Shown here: positions 13,101 through 24,850 of the stretch, in pieces
Numbering within the stretch: position 1 is the stretch's first letter
Layout: the number at the start of each line of letters is the position of its first letter
Notes under the pieces: model-generated
The model's database searches: none
What the model was told of the DNA's origin: nothing
What the model saw: only the letters and a program-made list of their open reading frames with translations
Position numbers and translations under genes: made by a program
NCBI GenBank assembly: GCA_051294375.1
Contig: CM119266.1
Location: 935,554-999,553, forward strand
Reading direction: 5' to 3'
DNA from: Paraspadella gotoi
Taxonomy: Eukaryota > Chaetognatha
DNA: 64,000 nt

Positions 13101-13130
13101 GAAAAATAACAAGAATCTTGGAATAGTCAT
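1172..13130 (-). CDS. Secreted MACPF/FAMeT/Cys-rich/EGF/FTP/kringle protein
   Basis: Spliced gene read from GT-AG sites with matching phases. Exons: 13130-13052, 12692-9689, 8554-8441, 8063-7947, 7253-7169, 6440-6355, 4927-4673, 3913-3823, 3545-3466, 3139-2876, 2511-2394 and 1301-1172 (stop TAG). Exon 1 encodes a hydrophobic signal peptide (MTIPRFLLFFALFPGMIFA). Exon 2 holds a MACPF domain (GVGFD near its start, the WGTHYV...GG signature, a Gly/Ala-rich hydrophobic stretch), then a region resembling the farnesoic acid O-methyltransferase-like domain, then a Cys-rich furin-like segment. Two EGF exons, two FTP (fucolectin/tachylectin-4/pentraxin-type) domains and one kringle follow. The product is about 1,470 residues. 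MACPF proteins form membrane pores in immunity, development or venom; FTP, EGF and kringle modules bind carbohydrate or protein. The function here is inferred only as an extracellular, surface-binding MACPF protein. Exon 2 is 3,004 nt, one over a multiple of three, and changes frame about five times, so the copy is either decayed or carries assembly indels. Confidence 0.85.
1615..1695. repeat. (TTAATC/TCAATC)n hexanucleotide tract
   Basis: About 80 bp of alternating CTCAAT and CTTAAT units inside the kringle intron. It creates a spurious Arg-Leu repeat frame on the minus strand. Confidence 0.9.
1818..2240 (+). repeat. Dispersed element G, copy 1
   Basis: About 300 bp of this family is shared with 22771-23075 and 37070-37384. 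It opens with a CGATTCCATCGAAACTT stretch, contains GGACGGAC/GACAGACAG runs and a CATAATTTA-CATAATTCGA stretch, and closes with CCGACAAGATTGAGGGGGCGG and ATCCGACTAAA. In this copy the 5' part is duplicated (1818-1925 and 1960 onward) and the terminal hairpin is deleted. Confidence 0.75.
2876..3913 (-). other. Second fucolectin-type (FTP) domain, three exons
   Basis: Exons 3913-3823, 3545-3466 and 3139-2876 (91, 80 and 264 nt) repeat the intron phases of the first FTP domain (1, 2, 1, 1). Matching landmarks are NLIDNGYF, SWVDILLEK, HVRIWNR and NICEVEIF. The domain is therefore an exon-block duplicate of the first one. Sequence between the two copies has diverged strongly, so the duplication is old. 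Confidence 0.85.
4155..4445 (+). repeat. Dispersed repeat I, shorter copy
   Basis: Strong match to 56893-57255 over the whole length, from a GTTGACAATCGACTGAATTT start to GATGAGAGAAGTGA. This copy lacks about 47 bp present at about 57007-57053 in the other. It lies in the intron between the two FTP domains. Confidence 0.8.
4928..6354 (-). other. Intron inside the first FTP domain
   Basis: 1.4 kb of AT-rich intron between exons 6440-6355 and 4927-4673. I see no coding exon, RNA gene or recognisable transposon in it. Confidence 0.6.
6545..6995 (+). repeat. Dispersed repeat A, two tandem copies
   Basis: Family A consensus starts AGCTTGCAGGGACCTGCTATG, passes GGAGGCCTTAA, CCAAAGCCTGTCCAAAGTCA and GGGGCAAGATAGCTTATTTA, and ends in the palindrome TTGGTTGTACCAA. 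Copies here are 6545-6690 and 6857-6995, separated by unrelated sequence with a GATAGGGAAGC motif. Others: 857-925 (minus), 15215-15355 (plus), 17600-17670 (minus, partial), 27516-27605 (minus), 32243-32310 and 35120-35262 (plus, decayed), 62653-62795 (minus). No tRNA boxes are evident, so the class is unknown. Confidence 0.85.
7040..7075 (+). repeat. Short CCCTAA-like interstitial tract
   Basis: A short run of CTAACC/CCTAAT units resembling degenerate telomeric sequence, directly after the second repeat A copy. Confidence 0.5.
7947..8554 (-). other. Two EGF-like exons of the MACPF gene
   Basis: Exon 8554-8441 (114 nt) and exon 8063-7947 (117 nt) are each flanked by phase 1 introns, the usual symmetric EGF cassette. 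Each translates to one EGF domain with six cysteines in the order C-x4-C-x5-C-x8-C-x-C-x8-C, including NPCKNGGKC and NPCYNGGDC. Donors are GTAAGT and GTCCGT; acceptors are CTACAG and CAATAG. Confidence 0.9.
8742..8890 (+). repeat. SINE-like repeat E, copy 1
   Basis: About 150 bp sharing order and sequence with 40609-40761: GGATAAGGCGC, GGGCTGA, TATCCGTA, GGGCTTGGAA, CCACACCC, then CGGTCCTCAC-type ends. Sits in the intron before the first EGF exon. Confidence 0.65.
8990..9380. repeat. Foldback (inverted-repeat) element H, copy 1
   Basis: The left arm (…ATTCCTCGTTAAAAGTTGATAA…) and right arm (…TTATCAACTTTTTGCAAGGAA…) are reverse complements of each other around a short centre. The same palindrome occurs at 62458-63010. 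There is no internal coding capacity, so it is a MITE-like foldback element. Confidence 0.75.
9487..9600 (-). repeat. tRNA-derived SINE F
   Basis: On the minus strand the sequence shows a pol III A-box-like GTGGCTCATTGAGTAAAGCC followed about 35 bp later by a B-box-like GGGTTCAATCCC, the order and spacing of a tRNA head. It lies in an intron of the MACPF gene. Confidence 0.7.
9689..12692 (-). other. Frame-broken long exon of the MACPF gene
   Basis: Exon 2 of the MACPF-kringle gene. Good protein similarity to MACPF, FAMeT-like and Cys-rich modules continues across the whole exon, but the reading frame shifts near 11780, 11475, 11300, 11000 and 10780. Most breaks sit in or beside homopolymers of three to six bases (T4, G5, A4, A6). 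The flanking splice sites are intact and join in phase 1 on both sides. The last segment (10769-9690) is a clean open frame carrying the FAMeT-like region and a run of paired cysteines. Homopolymer indels left by long-read assembly would explain this; pseudogenisation is the alternative. Confidence 0.75.
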
Positions 13131-14036
13131 TTTTGTTGACTAAAAAGGAAAGTTTTTTTTTTAGATTTCATGATTAACTTATCAATTTCCTTTAAAAACA
13201 AGAACTACCTATAAGTATTTCGTAGTCAATACGTCATTAAATAGTTAAAATGATATTACTCTCGAATCGGTTAAAATTAAGCAAAGATAATTGACATAAA
13301 TTTCTCTTAAAGTCGAAACCTAAGGAGGAAACGAAAGTCATTTGATTAATTTATAACTTTTCTTAAAAACTTTTTTAAAAAACCGTTTTTTCTAATCGAG
13401 TGCACGGGTGCCTCACAACCACTTTCTTATATACCATTCCTTGTAGCCGGCGGGCCCGACCGAGCGAACGGCATCATCCCGATGATGCCACGCGGGTTCT
13501 CGGACCTGAAAACGTCCTTGGCAATCCCTTTCAAAAATCTGAAATCTTGATAAGCGTTTTATTTTAACTTAAGTCGATTATATCTTAAGTATTTACTATA
13601 TTGTATAGATAGAGCTAGATAGAGATAGTATATATATATACTATATACTATATAATATACTCATCTAAAGCTTAATTCACGGGGTTTTCTTTTTGAGAAC
13701 ATTTTTTTTCATTAAAAAATATTATTTATAAGTTAGGACTATTTAACTCTTTTACAATAACTATTTTCAAAAACTAAAAATACGAAAATAATTCTAAATC
13801 GAAAAAAAATATCAGAGTATTAGTTTTGGTTTTCTTTTTCTTTTCTTCTTCTAACTCATCCAAGACAAGGTGATGGTCGTTTTAAAATTGATAAAATTAA
13901 TTCGTCAATTTCGATCAAGGGTTGGAATTCGGAGATGATAGGAAAATGGATTTTAATGAGCGAGGAAGACTTAGCCTTAGGCTACTCTGATCGGATTAAG
14001 GGGGAGGCAGAATCAAAAAATCAAACAGAAAAAGAA

Positions 14037-14281
14037 AGATCAGTCAGGTTGCCTGTGATGCCCATTGGGATGGGGCATCTGACTGTTGGCTTTGGGGGCT
14101 TCTGACCGTCAGTGACGCCACCAGTCACTGGCGCGTTTACCCTAGGACTGTCGCGCTTTGCCAACGCAGAGGGAAGTCGTTAGGACTGTGGAACACAACG
14201 CTGGGGATAGTATGTTCCCCCTCTGAGCCAAGGGGATTGGATGAACGATGGTGGATGTGAGGTGGTGTGAAAATACCGCCT
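14037..14281 (+). repeat. Dispersed repeat D, copy 1
   Basis: About 245 bp family with copies at 17846-18093 and 47728-47873 (3' part only). Shared landmarks are GTTGCCTGT.ATGCCCATTGG, CAGTGACGCC.CCAGTCACTGG (a short palindrome), CGCTTTGCCAACGCAGAGGG, GTTCCCCCT and a GTGTGAA.ATACCGCC end. Probably a SINE, but its class is not proven. Confidence 0.8.
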
Positions 14282-14338
14282 CAAAGGTTTTTTTTAGAAA
14301 GCGTCTCCTTGACTTTGCAGCAAGATCAAGAACGCGAA

Positions 14339-14344
14339 GAGAGA

Positions 14345-14380
<36 letters not shown>

Positions 14381-14382
14381 AG

Positions 14383-14480
<98 letters not shown>
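14339..14480. repeat. (GA)n microsatellite
   Basis: About 140 bp of nearly pure GA, giving spurious Arg-Glu and Leu-Ser frames. It lies between tmc and the MACPF gene. Confidence 0.95.
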
Positions 14481-14757
14481 CCGACATAATTACTTTTTCG
14501 GCTCCGCTCAAGATTCCCTCTATTGTTTTTTCGTATTTTCTCTCTCTTCGCGTGACACTAAAATTAATTATTAATTAATTAAATGAGCTCAATTCGAAAG
14601 TCTGGCGACGTTTGTTACTGCGGAGATTTGAAGTGACTTTTTTACTCTATTTTAATAATTGTACTGTTTTAATCTATATGTTAAAAGCCGGATAACTAAA
14701 CTTTTGTTCTTAGGTAAAAAAAAATTAAGAAAACTAAAATTACTAAAAATGGTTCAA

Positions 14758-14763
14758 TTTATT
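14758..14763 (-). promoter_or_regulatory. Candidate poly(A) signal of tmc
   Basis: AATAAA on the minus strand about 70 nt beyond the tmc stop codon at 14832-14834. Confidence 0.5.
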
Positions 14764-14831
14764 AATGTTTTCATTTTGATGGGAGTTTTAAAAAAAGTTA
14801 ATTTCCAAATCAATTAAATTTCCACTGATCC

Positions 14832-17800
14832 TCAGAAAGTGTACTCTCGATCGTTAATCTTGACAACGACCCCGAGTCGCCGCAACCTCTTCTGCAGCAA
14901 GTTTGCTTTGTCCTCCTCCCGCGCGCTCATCTCCTCCAACATTTCCTCCGCGGCATCATAGGCCGCGTTGAGGGTTTTGTAGTAATACCTGAAATTATTA
15001 TATGTATATTATAATTTATATATATATTCATTATTCAATCATAAACTTTGAATAACGTGAGGGTGAGAAGTAACGAGGAGGGAAAAATTACGAGTCCCGC
15101 TTTCTTTTTTCTTTTTTTCTTTTTGTCATATTTTTTCCGTATTCAGGGATTGATTTAATTATTCATTTAATTATCCATTCCGTTGATGATAGTTATTTAA
15201 ATAATCTTAAATATAGCTTGCAGGGACCTGCTATGTCATTATCTTGTAAGAGTGATGGAGGCCTTAAGCCACCAAAGCCTGTCCAAAGTCAGGGGCAAGA
15301 TACCTTGTTTATTAAATGAATGGATAGTTTTTATATTGGTTGTACCAATTTCATATTACTTTCTTTCTTTCTATCTATCTTTTTTAATTTTTCATTTTTG
15401 TCCATATTCATATTATTTCTTTTTTATTTTTCCTTCCTCTATTGTGTCTCTTTCTTTATTATTTATCTTTTTATTCTTTATCTCTGTCTCTCTTTTTTCT
15501 TTCTCTCTCTCTCACCCCCCCCCACTCTCCCTCTCCTTCTCACCACAAAAGTCCCAAGAGGACAACGACGACAATGCCGGTCAATCTCGCAAAGACAACC
15601 GAGTAGATGCTGCTCGGCCAACTCCTGTCGAAAAATCACATTTTCCGTTATTGAACGAAAATCGTGTGATTGTGATTCCGAAAATTATTCACCCTAGTGA
15701 GTCTACGAAGTTATGAATCGTGTCGGACATTCGGTAATCGTCGTTGGCGTACACGCGGAAAGGGCCGCAATCTTTGGACGGACGAATCTGGCGTCAGGGG
15801 AAGGCATCAGTGGGTGGCAACAATTAACTTTTTTTTCTATTTTTCGTTGAAAAAGTTACGGTAGATTTGATTTGTTTTCATATTTATTTTCGTAGCTATT
15901 TATTCAAGCCTTCAACACAGACGTAACGGTTGCACTCATTTTTCATTTAACATTCCAGATCATATTCATTCCAATTGCTTACCTGGAATAATGTAAACAA
16001 AACAGGACAGGCGGAGACGAAGAAAGAAAGAAGCAGGAGATCTTGAAAAAATGCTTGCATTCTGTGAAAGCAGAGAAGGCACACATTTAAGGCTAAGTCT
16101 ACGATGGTAATTTTCTCACAAAGGATGAACTAATTTTTAAAAATATTCGTAACTTAGTTATATACTTATTATATTACTATGCCTCAGTGGCCCGCCTCCA
16201 AAACAGTCAGCTATCAGCTCAGTTACCTGTCGGCCCTGTACATCTTCTGCGTCGGCTGAAACACCCGCCACTGGATCAGAGATCTCTTGACGTAAAAGGT
16301 CAGAAAGAGTTTGACGCAAGTCACCAGCGGAATCGGGGGACAGAAAAACATCCCCATCCAGCAGAGAACCTGTTTAAAGATTAAGAGGTTCGGGTGAGGG
16401 TTTGGGTGAGGGGCCTTTACTGAGGGCTTTGGTTAGGGATAAGGTTAAGAATTATGGTTAGCCTTTTGGGTTAAGGGTTAGGCGGTGAGGGTTAGAGACT
16501 AGAGATCAGGTTATATCAAGTTATATATAGGGTTAAATATTTAGATTAGAATTAGTGATTGTGTAACAGATGAGGATTAAATATGAATTGGGACGCTTTT
16601 GGAAAAGAATTGTCTGAATGAACGCTACCAGATCACTCCTTACCTGACCGTACATTAAGTCAAGTACGTGGTGAGGGATGTCGAAGCAAGGGGTGAGGAA
16701 TTTGAGTCTTTCGCTACATCGTGACATCCAAAACTTTAAAACCTGGAAAAAAAAAATGGAACGAAAGAATTGGAGACAACGGTAATGTTGAGCATTCATC
16801 CTGAATGCAGACACCGATGAGCATTCATTACCTGAATGCAAGCCCCGATGAGCATGGCGGCAAAATCGATGAGCACCATCTTGTAGAATTGACTGCCGAT
16901 GATTTGTTCCCAACAAGCCATCGGTTTGCACTCAACCGCTCCCTTCGGAAAACATTATAAATGAAGTAATTTTTTTTGTAAGAGATGATTAATAATCATT
17001 TATTATTTAATTTGATCCTAAATGAGATTGAATTTCTAAATCTCATTTACTTTCACTACTACTACTTATTTTATTTGTTTACTTATTTTTTAAAATAAAT
17101 TATATTCTGATCTCAACCATTTGATCAAAAACTTTTTTTGACAGAAAGAATGTATGATTAATGAAGTAATTTGAGAGTAATTAGAGTGAATCGCAATTTG
17201 TTTCTATTGTTCTATTTATTAGTTTTATAACGACAATAAATAAATTTGGCTGTTTTAAACTCACTCCGTCGGAGAGCTCTAAATAAGAAATAAAAGAGAC
17301 AGTTCATATCAATAATACAAATTCGACGGTTCGACTGACCGACCGATGAATTCAAGCGACGCTACCTTTGACATTTCCGCACCAATCTCGCGGACAATTG
17401 ATCAGGTTGAAGTAGTAGGAAAGCATGAGAAAGAGGAGGGAGATCAAGCGAAGAAAGACGCGTCGATACAGGGTGATCTGAGGGAATTGGAATGAAAGAA
17501 ATACATCGGGACGGTATTGGGTGATCTATAGGGAATAGGGTGAATCATCACGATCGTCCTATTCGTCTTCGTTGGCAACATTGTCTGCATTTACCGCCAT
17601 TTATGAAATTGGTACGAATATAAACATTTTCTTCATTCAATAAATATATCTTGCCCTTGACTTTGGACCGGATTTAAAAATACATCGTCATCGACGGTAT
17701 TTTGATCATCGTCATCCTCATCTTTACCGGCATCCATTTTCTGCTTTCTCAACATTTTCGTTATCAGTCATCACCATTCGACGTCATTTTTTCATTAATA

Positions 17801-18586
17801 ATGATGACATTGTGAACATTATGAATATAATGATGACATTATGGCAAAAGCCGGGTTGCCTGTCATGCCCATTGGGTTGGGGAATCTCACTGTTGGCTTT
17901 GGGGGCTTCCAACCCTCAGTGACGCCTCCAGTCACTGGCGCGGTTACCCTAGGACGGTCTCGCTTTGCCAACGCAGAGGGAAGTCGCTAGGACTGAGGAG
18001 GGAACACTACGTCTGGGATGGTGTGTTCCCCCTTTAAGCCAATGGATTTGGCTGAACGATGGTGGACGTGAGGCGGTGTGAATATACCGCCACAACATTA
18101 TGAACTTCATCTTCAATTCAAAATCAGCATTACTTTTCCTAGACAAGCAGTTTGCCCCCACCGCCCAGCTATCTTTTCCAAAAGTATCCTTTTTCTAACT
18201 TTTACTCTAACAATTAATAATTAAAATTAATATTAATCTATTACGCAAACCCGTATTATAATCCCTGAACGCTGATTCGCCTCACCTTTAAACCCAGTCA
18301 CTATCCCTCTTTCCTAACCCAATCTTTAAAAATAAAAGCTAATAAAATTCCGAATTCAAGACGAAATGGGGCGTTTTGGAAAAATAATCCCCTGCCCGAC
18401 CTGTATCTCCCTCTCCAACGTGTACTCCTCAAATCGGACGAGGAAATCGAAGAAGAAAGGGACGATGACGTTGATGAGCGTCACGGCGACGGCGGGGAGA
18501 TAGTCGACGAGCATCTTGGCCAGACGCTTCGCCTCCGCCAAGTCGTCGAGAAGGGTCGCCTTGGTGGGGAGAGGGTGGGGAAGTGG

Positions 18587-18634
<48 letters not shown>

Positions 18635-19754
18635 TTTGGTTTGAAATATTAAATAAGATTTAGTTAATCAATCTTATTTGCATATTACAGCCTTTGAGAT
18701 AACTTGGAATAATTTCAATGTTCATCTATGTTTGCATACTATAATTAAATTAGCATTTTCAACTCAATCTTATTTCATATGACGAGTTCAACGATCGGTT
18801 GGTCCTGAGATTTGTCATCAGATGGATGAATTCAGGAAACTCAAACATCACTCCCAAATTTTACAGATAACACCTGTTTAAAGCAACTCACTACTACACT
18901 TACCAGAGATAATGCAATTCACAATTCGTCCTCACACTCAACCTGCATGACTTTGTCTCTTGCGTAGGTGGACGTTTCAGTGACCAGGTTGATGAGGAAG
19001 AAGCTGCCGACGACAACGCCCACGGAAGTGAGGTTGATGGCCAAGCGTTTCGTCCACACGAGTCCCCACTTACACCGAGTTCGCGACTTAATTTCGCGGC
19101 GCTCTTGATCGAGGCGGAGCTCGGTGAGGAGGCGGCGTCGAACGTCCGCCATCTTGGGGAAATATTACACCATTAGAGTTCAAAAAAGAAAAATACTGAG
19201 CAATTTTAACGGCTTGGAATTAACTTTAAATCACGGAAATGAAGCCGAGGACTTGGTGGTTTATTCCAAACAATAAACATGAGATTCATGAATTTCGGAG
19301 GCCTACTGTTTCTTTTAGACATGCCTTGATAAATTTTTTAGCGCTTTTCATACGAAAATTTAAAAAAAGGACCAAAATTTAGAAAAACTAAAAGGAATTG
19401 TACCTTCAAAATTCCTGTTCTTCTTTCCTGGATGCAGAAATCCCACCCGTTGAAAATCTGCAATGTGTACTTCTTGTATTTTACCCGAGAAGTTTTGCTG
19501 ACAATGAAAAAAAAATTTTCATTCAAATTTGTTTCGGCGCACATCTTGTTTGTGACAGAACCATTCAATATAAGCAGTCCCTGAGCTTCGGATCAGGTTG
19601 TAACACCGTGTTACAGGCGGGTTAAGCGCCCCGTCCCTCTTAACTGCTAGCGACCACCGGGATAAAACCCCGGACCTTTGGGTTGGGAGGCGAATGACTT
19701 ACCTCCGGCACCAATGGCCGCTGAACCATAGAAACTACTATCTTTTTCTTTCTT

Positions 19755-19828
<74 letters not shown>

Positions 19829-21097
19829 CATAATTCTACTATTCTAGTACAATTTCACTTTCTAGTCAAAGATGTGGCATCAACAACCATAACAAGGTAA
19901 CCAGAATAACAACAACGACAACTCCTACGACAACAACAACAACTCCCAACCTCCGCCGGAAATTGCTCCCCGAATCGTAGACGATGACGACGAGAGAGAC
20001 GACGAGGACGACGACGTTGGAGAGGACGACGATGACCCCGAAGTCCCAGTGGGCCGAGGAGGCGAGAGAGACCGTGGTCGACCCGTTGAAGAGCGTGGTC
20101 GGTGTGGTGGGTGTGGAGAAATTGTGGAAGAAGGAGATGAAGATCGGGTATTGGGTCAACCACCCGGATCCGTCCAGCAGGTCGAGGATGTAGTCCTGTG
20201 TATGGATGGTATTATTGTTATTATGTACTGACCTTTAAAACGAGTGGATTAATTTATTTTCTACGTTTGTACATAAGTGTCTGCTTTGTAAATCGCAAAA
20301 TGGAAAAAAACCCTATTGTACTGCCGATAAGTATTTGTTTATTAATATATATATGTGTGTCAGTGTATAACGTATACTTACCTTAAATGTGAACCTGGTC
20401 CAAATGGCCTCTTTGTAAATGAGCGAACACTCGGCCGCCTGCACAACAGAATCCCTCGATTCCTGGCATCCGATTATCGATGCACTTTTGTTCAAATTCG
20501 CTGAAACCAGAGAAGCGAAGAGTTCGTCCCCCAAGCGGACGTCGTCGGTTTTAAGTCGACTGGTGAAATGAAACAAAAGGGAAAGGCTAATGGGATGAAA
20601 GGGGAAATACAGAAAAATACAGGAAGGAGGAGAAAAACAAGAAAAAAATCTTATAATGAAAAAACTTAAGTTTAAGGAAGGTAAAAAATCCTTTTTGGCA
20701 TCACGCATAAAACGGGGTAAAACCGAAAAAGAATAGTTTTATCGTTTACCGAGTTGGAATTCGCGAATTAAGTTATCTTTTCTTCGTTTTATTAATTTTC
20801 CCTGAACAAATTTTTTGTTCGCATACGGCGAATTCAAGAGGATGAAAAGACCTTTCAACTCGTTACTGAAATTCATGGATATGTCTCACGGTATGGCCCG
20901 CACGAAATGAGAACAGTCTTCTTTAAAGAATTCTTGACAGAATTTAACTGATTTTACTTTTCTTTTTTGATTTATCTGTCTTTTTACCATAAATTTTAGA
21001 TTCTCCGAATATTCTGATGACTCTGGTTTGACCGCGCCAACTATACCTGCAAAGATTGCTAACTCTTGTGGCAGCATCAACACGCGACCTCTCTCTT

Positions 21098-21137
<40 letters not shown>

Positions 21138-23966
21138 TTTCACCCTACTCATCTGCTTCATCCTCCTCTTATTCTTTCTTTCTTACCATAGCAATGACTT
21201 GAATTTTGAATGAAAGGTTTAAAGAAATAAACCATTCTCGATATTTTGTATAGATTATTTAATAAAAGCCTTAGTAATTAGTAATTAATTCTTTTAAATC
21301 CTAAAAAAAAAATCTGAAATTTAAAAAAACGGTAAAGAAGATTTCGAAATCTTTTTGTTTACTCGATTGCGAAAAGATTTACCCCGTTTTATGCGTGATG
21401 TATTAGTAATCATTAAATTCTGTTTAACTAATGCTCGAATTAAATATTAAATAATAATCTGGTCGTCCATTCATCCATCCATAAACCCATTGGGGGATTT
21501 CAACCATCCTCTACGTATCCGTCCATCCGTCCGTCCATCCATCCATCCATCCATCCATCTGTCCATCCATTCATCCATGCATCCATCCAAACCTGATTCG
21601 ATCCCTGTCCTCAACGACCAAGTAGGTCGTCCTGTTGCACCGCGTCACTTCCACCACTCGCGTCAAATTTACGCCAACTGTGGCGCTAATGTCGACGTCG
21701 GCATCGAGGCTTAATTCCGCCAGACGCGTCTTCCCGAAGAGAGTGCTTCTTTCGTCCGGTGCGGTTTGCAGGCCTGAAGAAGGGAGAAGAGAGGAGAAGG
21801 GGAGGGGATGGGAGGAAAAAAGAGAAGAGAAGAGAAGAGAAGAGAAGAGAAGAGAAGAGAAGAGAAGAGGGTGAGAAGAGGAAAAAAGAGAAGAGAAGAG
21901 AAGGGAGAAGAAGAGGATGAGAAGAGAATAGAATAGAATGGAAGAGAAGAGGATGAGAAGAGAAAAGAAGAGAATAGAAAAGAAGAGAAGAGAAGAGAAG
22001 AGAAGAGAAGAGGGTGAGAAGAGGAAAGAAGAGAAGAGAATAGAAGGGAGAAGAAGAGGATGAGAAGAGAATAGAATAGAATAGAAGAGAAGAGAAGAGA
22101 AGAGAAGAGAAGAGAAGAGAAGAGAAGAGAAGAGAAGAGAAGAGAGGAGGATGAGAAGAGAATATAAGAAAAGAAAAGAAAAGAAAAGAAGGAAATTAAA
22201 TCAAGCAAAAGGACGGATTGTTTATTTTCCCCTTTTTTTCCAATTGAATTGAATCCTTCCCGCGACGAGAAGGATTGAGGTTAACAGCGTGAATAATTAA
22301 TTAACTAATTAATTAACTAATTCACTTTTAAAAGCTTTCTTTATCTCGTTTTCCGCTTTCGCGTTTTTTATCTTTGACAATATCGACACGTTCCACGACA
22401 AATGGAGAGAAGTCTTTCACTACGACAACAAAATGAAAAAAACAAGTTTGAGCAAACAATGTCGGATCTGCCCACGATCATTATTGGTAATTAATTAATT
22501 AATAATTAAATAATTCATGTTAATTAATTAATTAATTAGGCAATTAATTAATTAATTTGATCCAAATGTTTGTTTTTAGGTCTTTTCGTCACTAACCATG
22601 ACAAAAGCAATGACGACGATGAGAATAATGCCGATAACGATTGACTTAATTTGATTGACTGATTAATTAATTATTGATTAATTTATTGACTAATTGATTA
22701 ATTTACTGATTAATTATTTGATTAATTAATACATCTTGCAATTATATTTAATATAAAAAGAAAAAGAATCATAACTTCATATCCAGCTGAATCACACACT
22801 TCCCTACCCATACACAAAATTTAATTCAATCCACCCATCAAATCACAAGTAATTAGTGTTTTTTGTTAAGGTGAGACGGATGGATGGACAGACAGACCAG
22901 ACAGACAGACAGACAGACAGACAGACGGACGGACAACTTTTTTTTGCATAATTTACCATAATTCGATGTTCTGACATGAGATAAGTTAATGCCCGACAAG
23001 ATGGAGGGGGCGGACCGACGAACCGACAAAGTGAATTATAGAGTCGGGATCTGCTGAAAATCAGATCCGACTAAAAATACAACATAAATTCCGGGATGGA
23101 AAATGGCGGTTATAAAAAATTAAATTAATCGGATTCAGAATATTTAAATATTCCGTTAGACTTCATTTCTTATATACCATACATATCATATTTTTAGCTA
23201 TACTTTGGGCACTCAACCTTATCACTAAATTAGATTAGCCAGATTAAAGTTAAAAAGGACTGCAGTGCAGTGGTAACTGTCATTATAAGTACAAACGACG
23301 GCGACGACGATCATAGAGACGATCACAGAGACGATCGCAGAGACAATCACAGAGACGATCACGGAGACGATCACAGAGACGATCACAGAGACGATCACGG
23401 AGACGATCACATCTCTCACCGTAAACGTGATAATTGACGACGAAAGGAATGAAGATGGCGCCGAGCATCACGGCCGAAATGAAAAGGTTCAAATCCAGGA
23501 TCCAACGCAGAAACCTGAAGATTGTCAAAGGATTAGATTAGATTAAATTAGATTAGATTAAATTAGATTAGATTAAATTAGGTTAATTTAGATTAGATTA
23601 CCCGATAAACACAGATTATAAAAAGTCGAGTAACAACTTACTTAAAAAACGCCGCAGTCCCTGACCCGTGAGCGCCTTCGATGTTCCTCAACGTCTTCGT
23701 CCAGAGTCTGAAGCCTCCGAAGGCGTCCTTCAAACCCTTCGTCGATCCGAGCGCCGCCAAGTATTTCGTCGACTTGTCCTCCCTGGGCTGCTCGCTCTCG
23801 AAAATCTTTTTGCTGAAGATCTTGAGAATGCGAAACGATTAATTAATTTTATTAATAAAAAGTATGAAGTAATCAGCGTAAATAGTGGCCTCTCCCCAAC
23901 CTTAGCGCAATCGTCCAAATTAAATTGCTCCCTATATCGCATTTCCTTTCGACTTTTCGTGACTCT

Positions 23967-24046
<80 letters not shown>

Positions 24047-24811
24047 GGCTCTGTTGCCTGGAGACCATCCGTCGAAATCGTCTCGACATTCGCGAAGGTT
24101 GACGTTCGAAGTTTCGCGAATCGTAGTCGTTGTTGTCGTTGTTGTTGTCGTCATCCTCGTCTTCTTCTATAACGACAATCTCGTCGTCGAACGTCGTTCC
24201 GCGACGCCGCTGTCTCAGGGCAGCGCTGCTGCTCCTGCTGCTGCTGCCGCCGCTGGACGACGAAGACTTGGACACGGAGGACACCGACGGCGTCGTCCAC
24301 GCCATCTGATGTCGACCCCGTGGGGAATCGTTGGGTGGTCGTTGTTGTTGTTGTCGGCGATGTTGTTGTGGTAACGGAGGTTGTCGTTGATCTCGGGGCT
24401 GATAGATTGAATTATTGATTGATTGATGTATTAATTGATGTATTGATTGATTTATTTATTGATTGATTGATTGATTCATCTCACCAGACTCCCCCAAGAA
24501 AAAACTCTCATCTCCATCTCCTCTTTCTCTTTTCTCATTTGATTGGTTGATTGATTGATTGATTGATTGATTCATCTCACCAGACTCCCCGACCAAAAAA
24601 CGCTCATCTCCATCTCCTCTTTCTCTCTTTTCATTTGATTGGTTGATTGATTCATTGATTGATTGATTGATCTCACCAGACTCCCCGACCAAAAAACGCT
24701 CATCTCCATCTCCTCTTTCTCATTTGATTGGTTGATTGATTGATTGATTCATCTTACCAGACTCCCCGACAAAAAAACTTTCATCTTTATCTCCTCTTTC
24801 TCTCTTCTCAT

Positions 24812-24850
<39 letters not shown>

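Noticed and set aside
20313-20708. 131-codon frame as an independent gene
   Set aside because: Its middle is tmc exon 8 with intron on both sides.
21711-22208. Long Ser/Leu/Phe open frame
   Set aside because: Pure translation of the (AGAAG)n tract before tmc exon 7.
23300-23412. CRISPR-like regular array
   Set aside because: Units are 12 bp head to tail with no spacers, in an animal intron; it is a minisatellite.
24456-24692. Open frame with repeated NQSINQ and ESGEM
   Set aside because: Read-through of the exon-end/donor minisatellite; it is in another frame than exon 3, whose own frame stops at the first inner donor.
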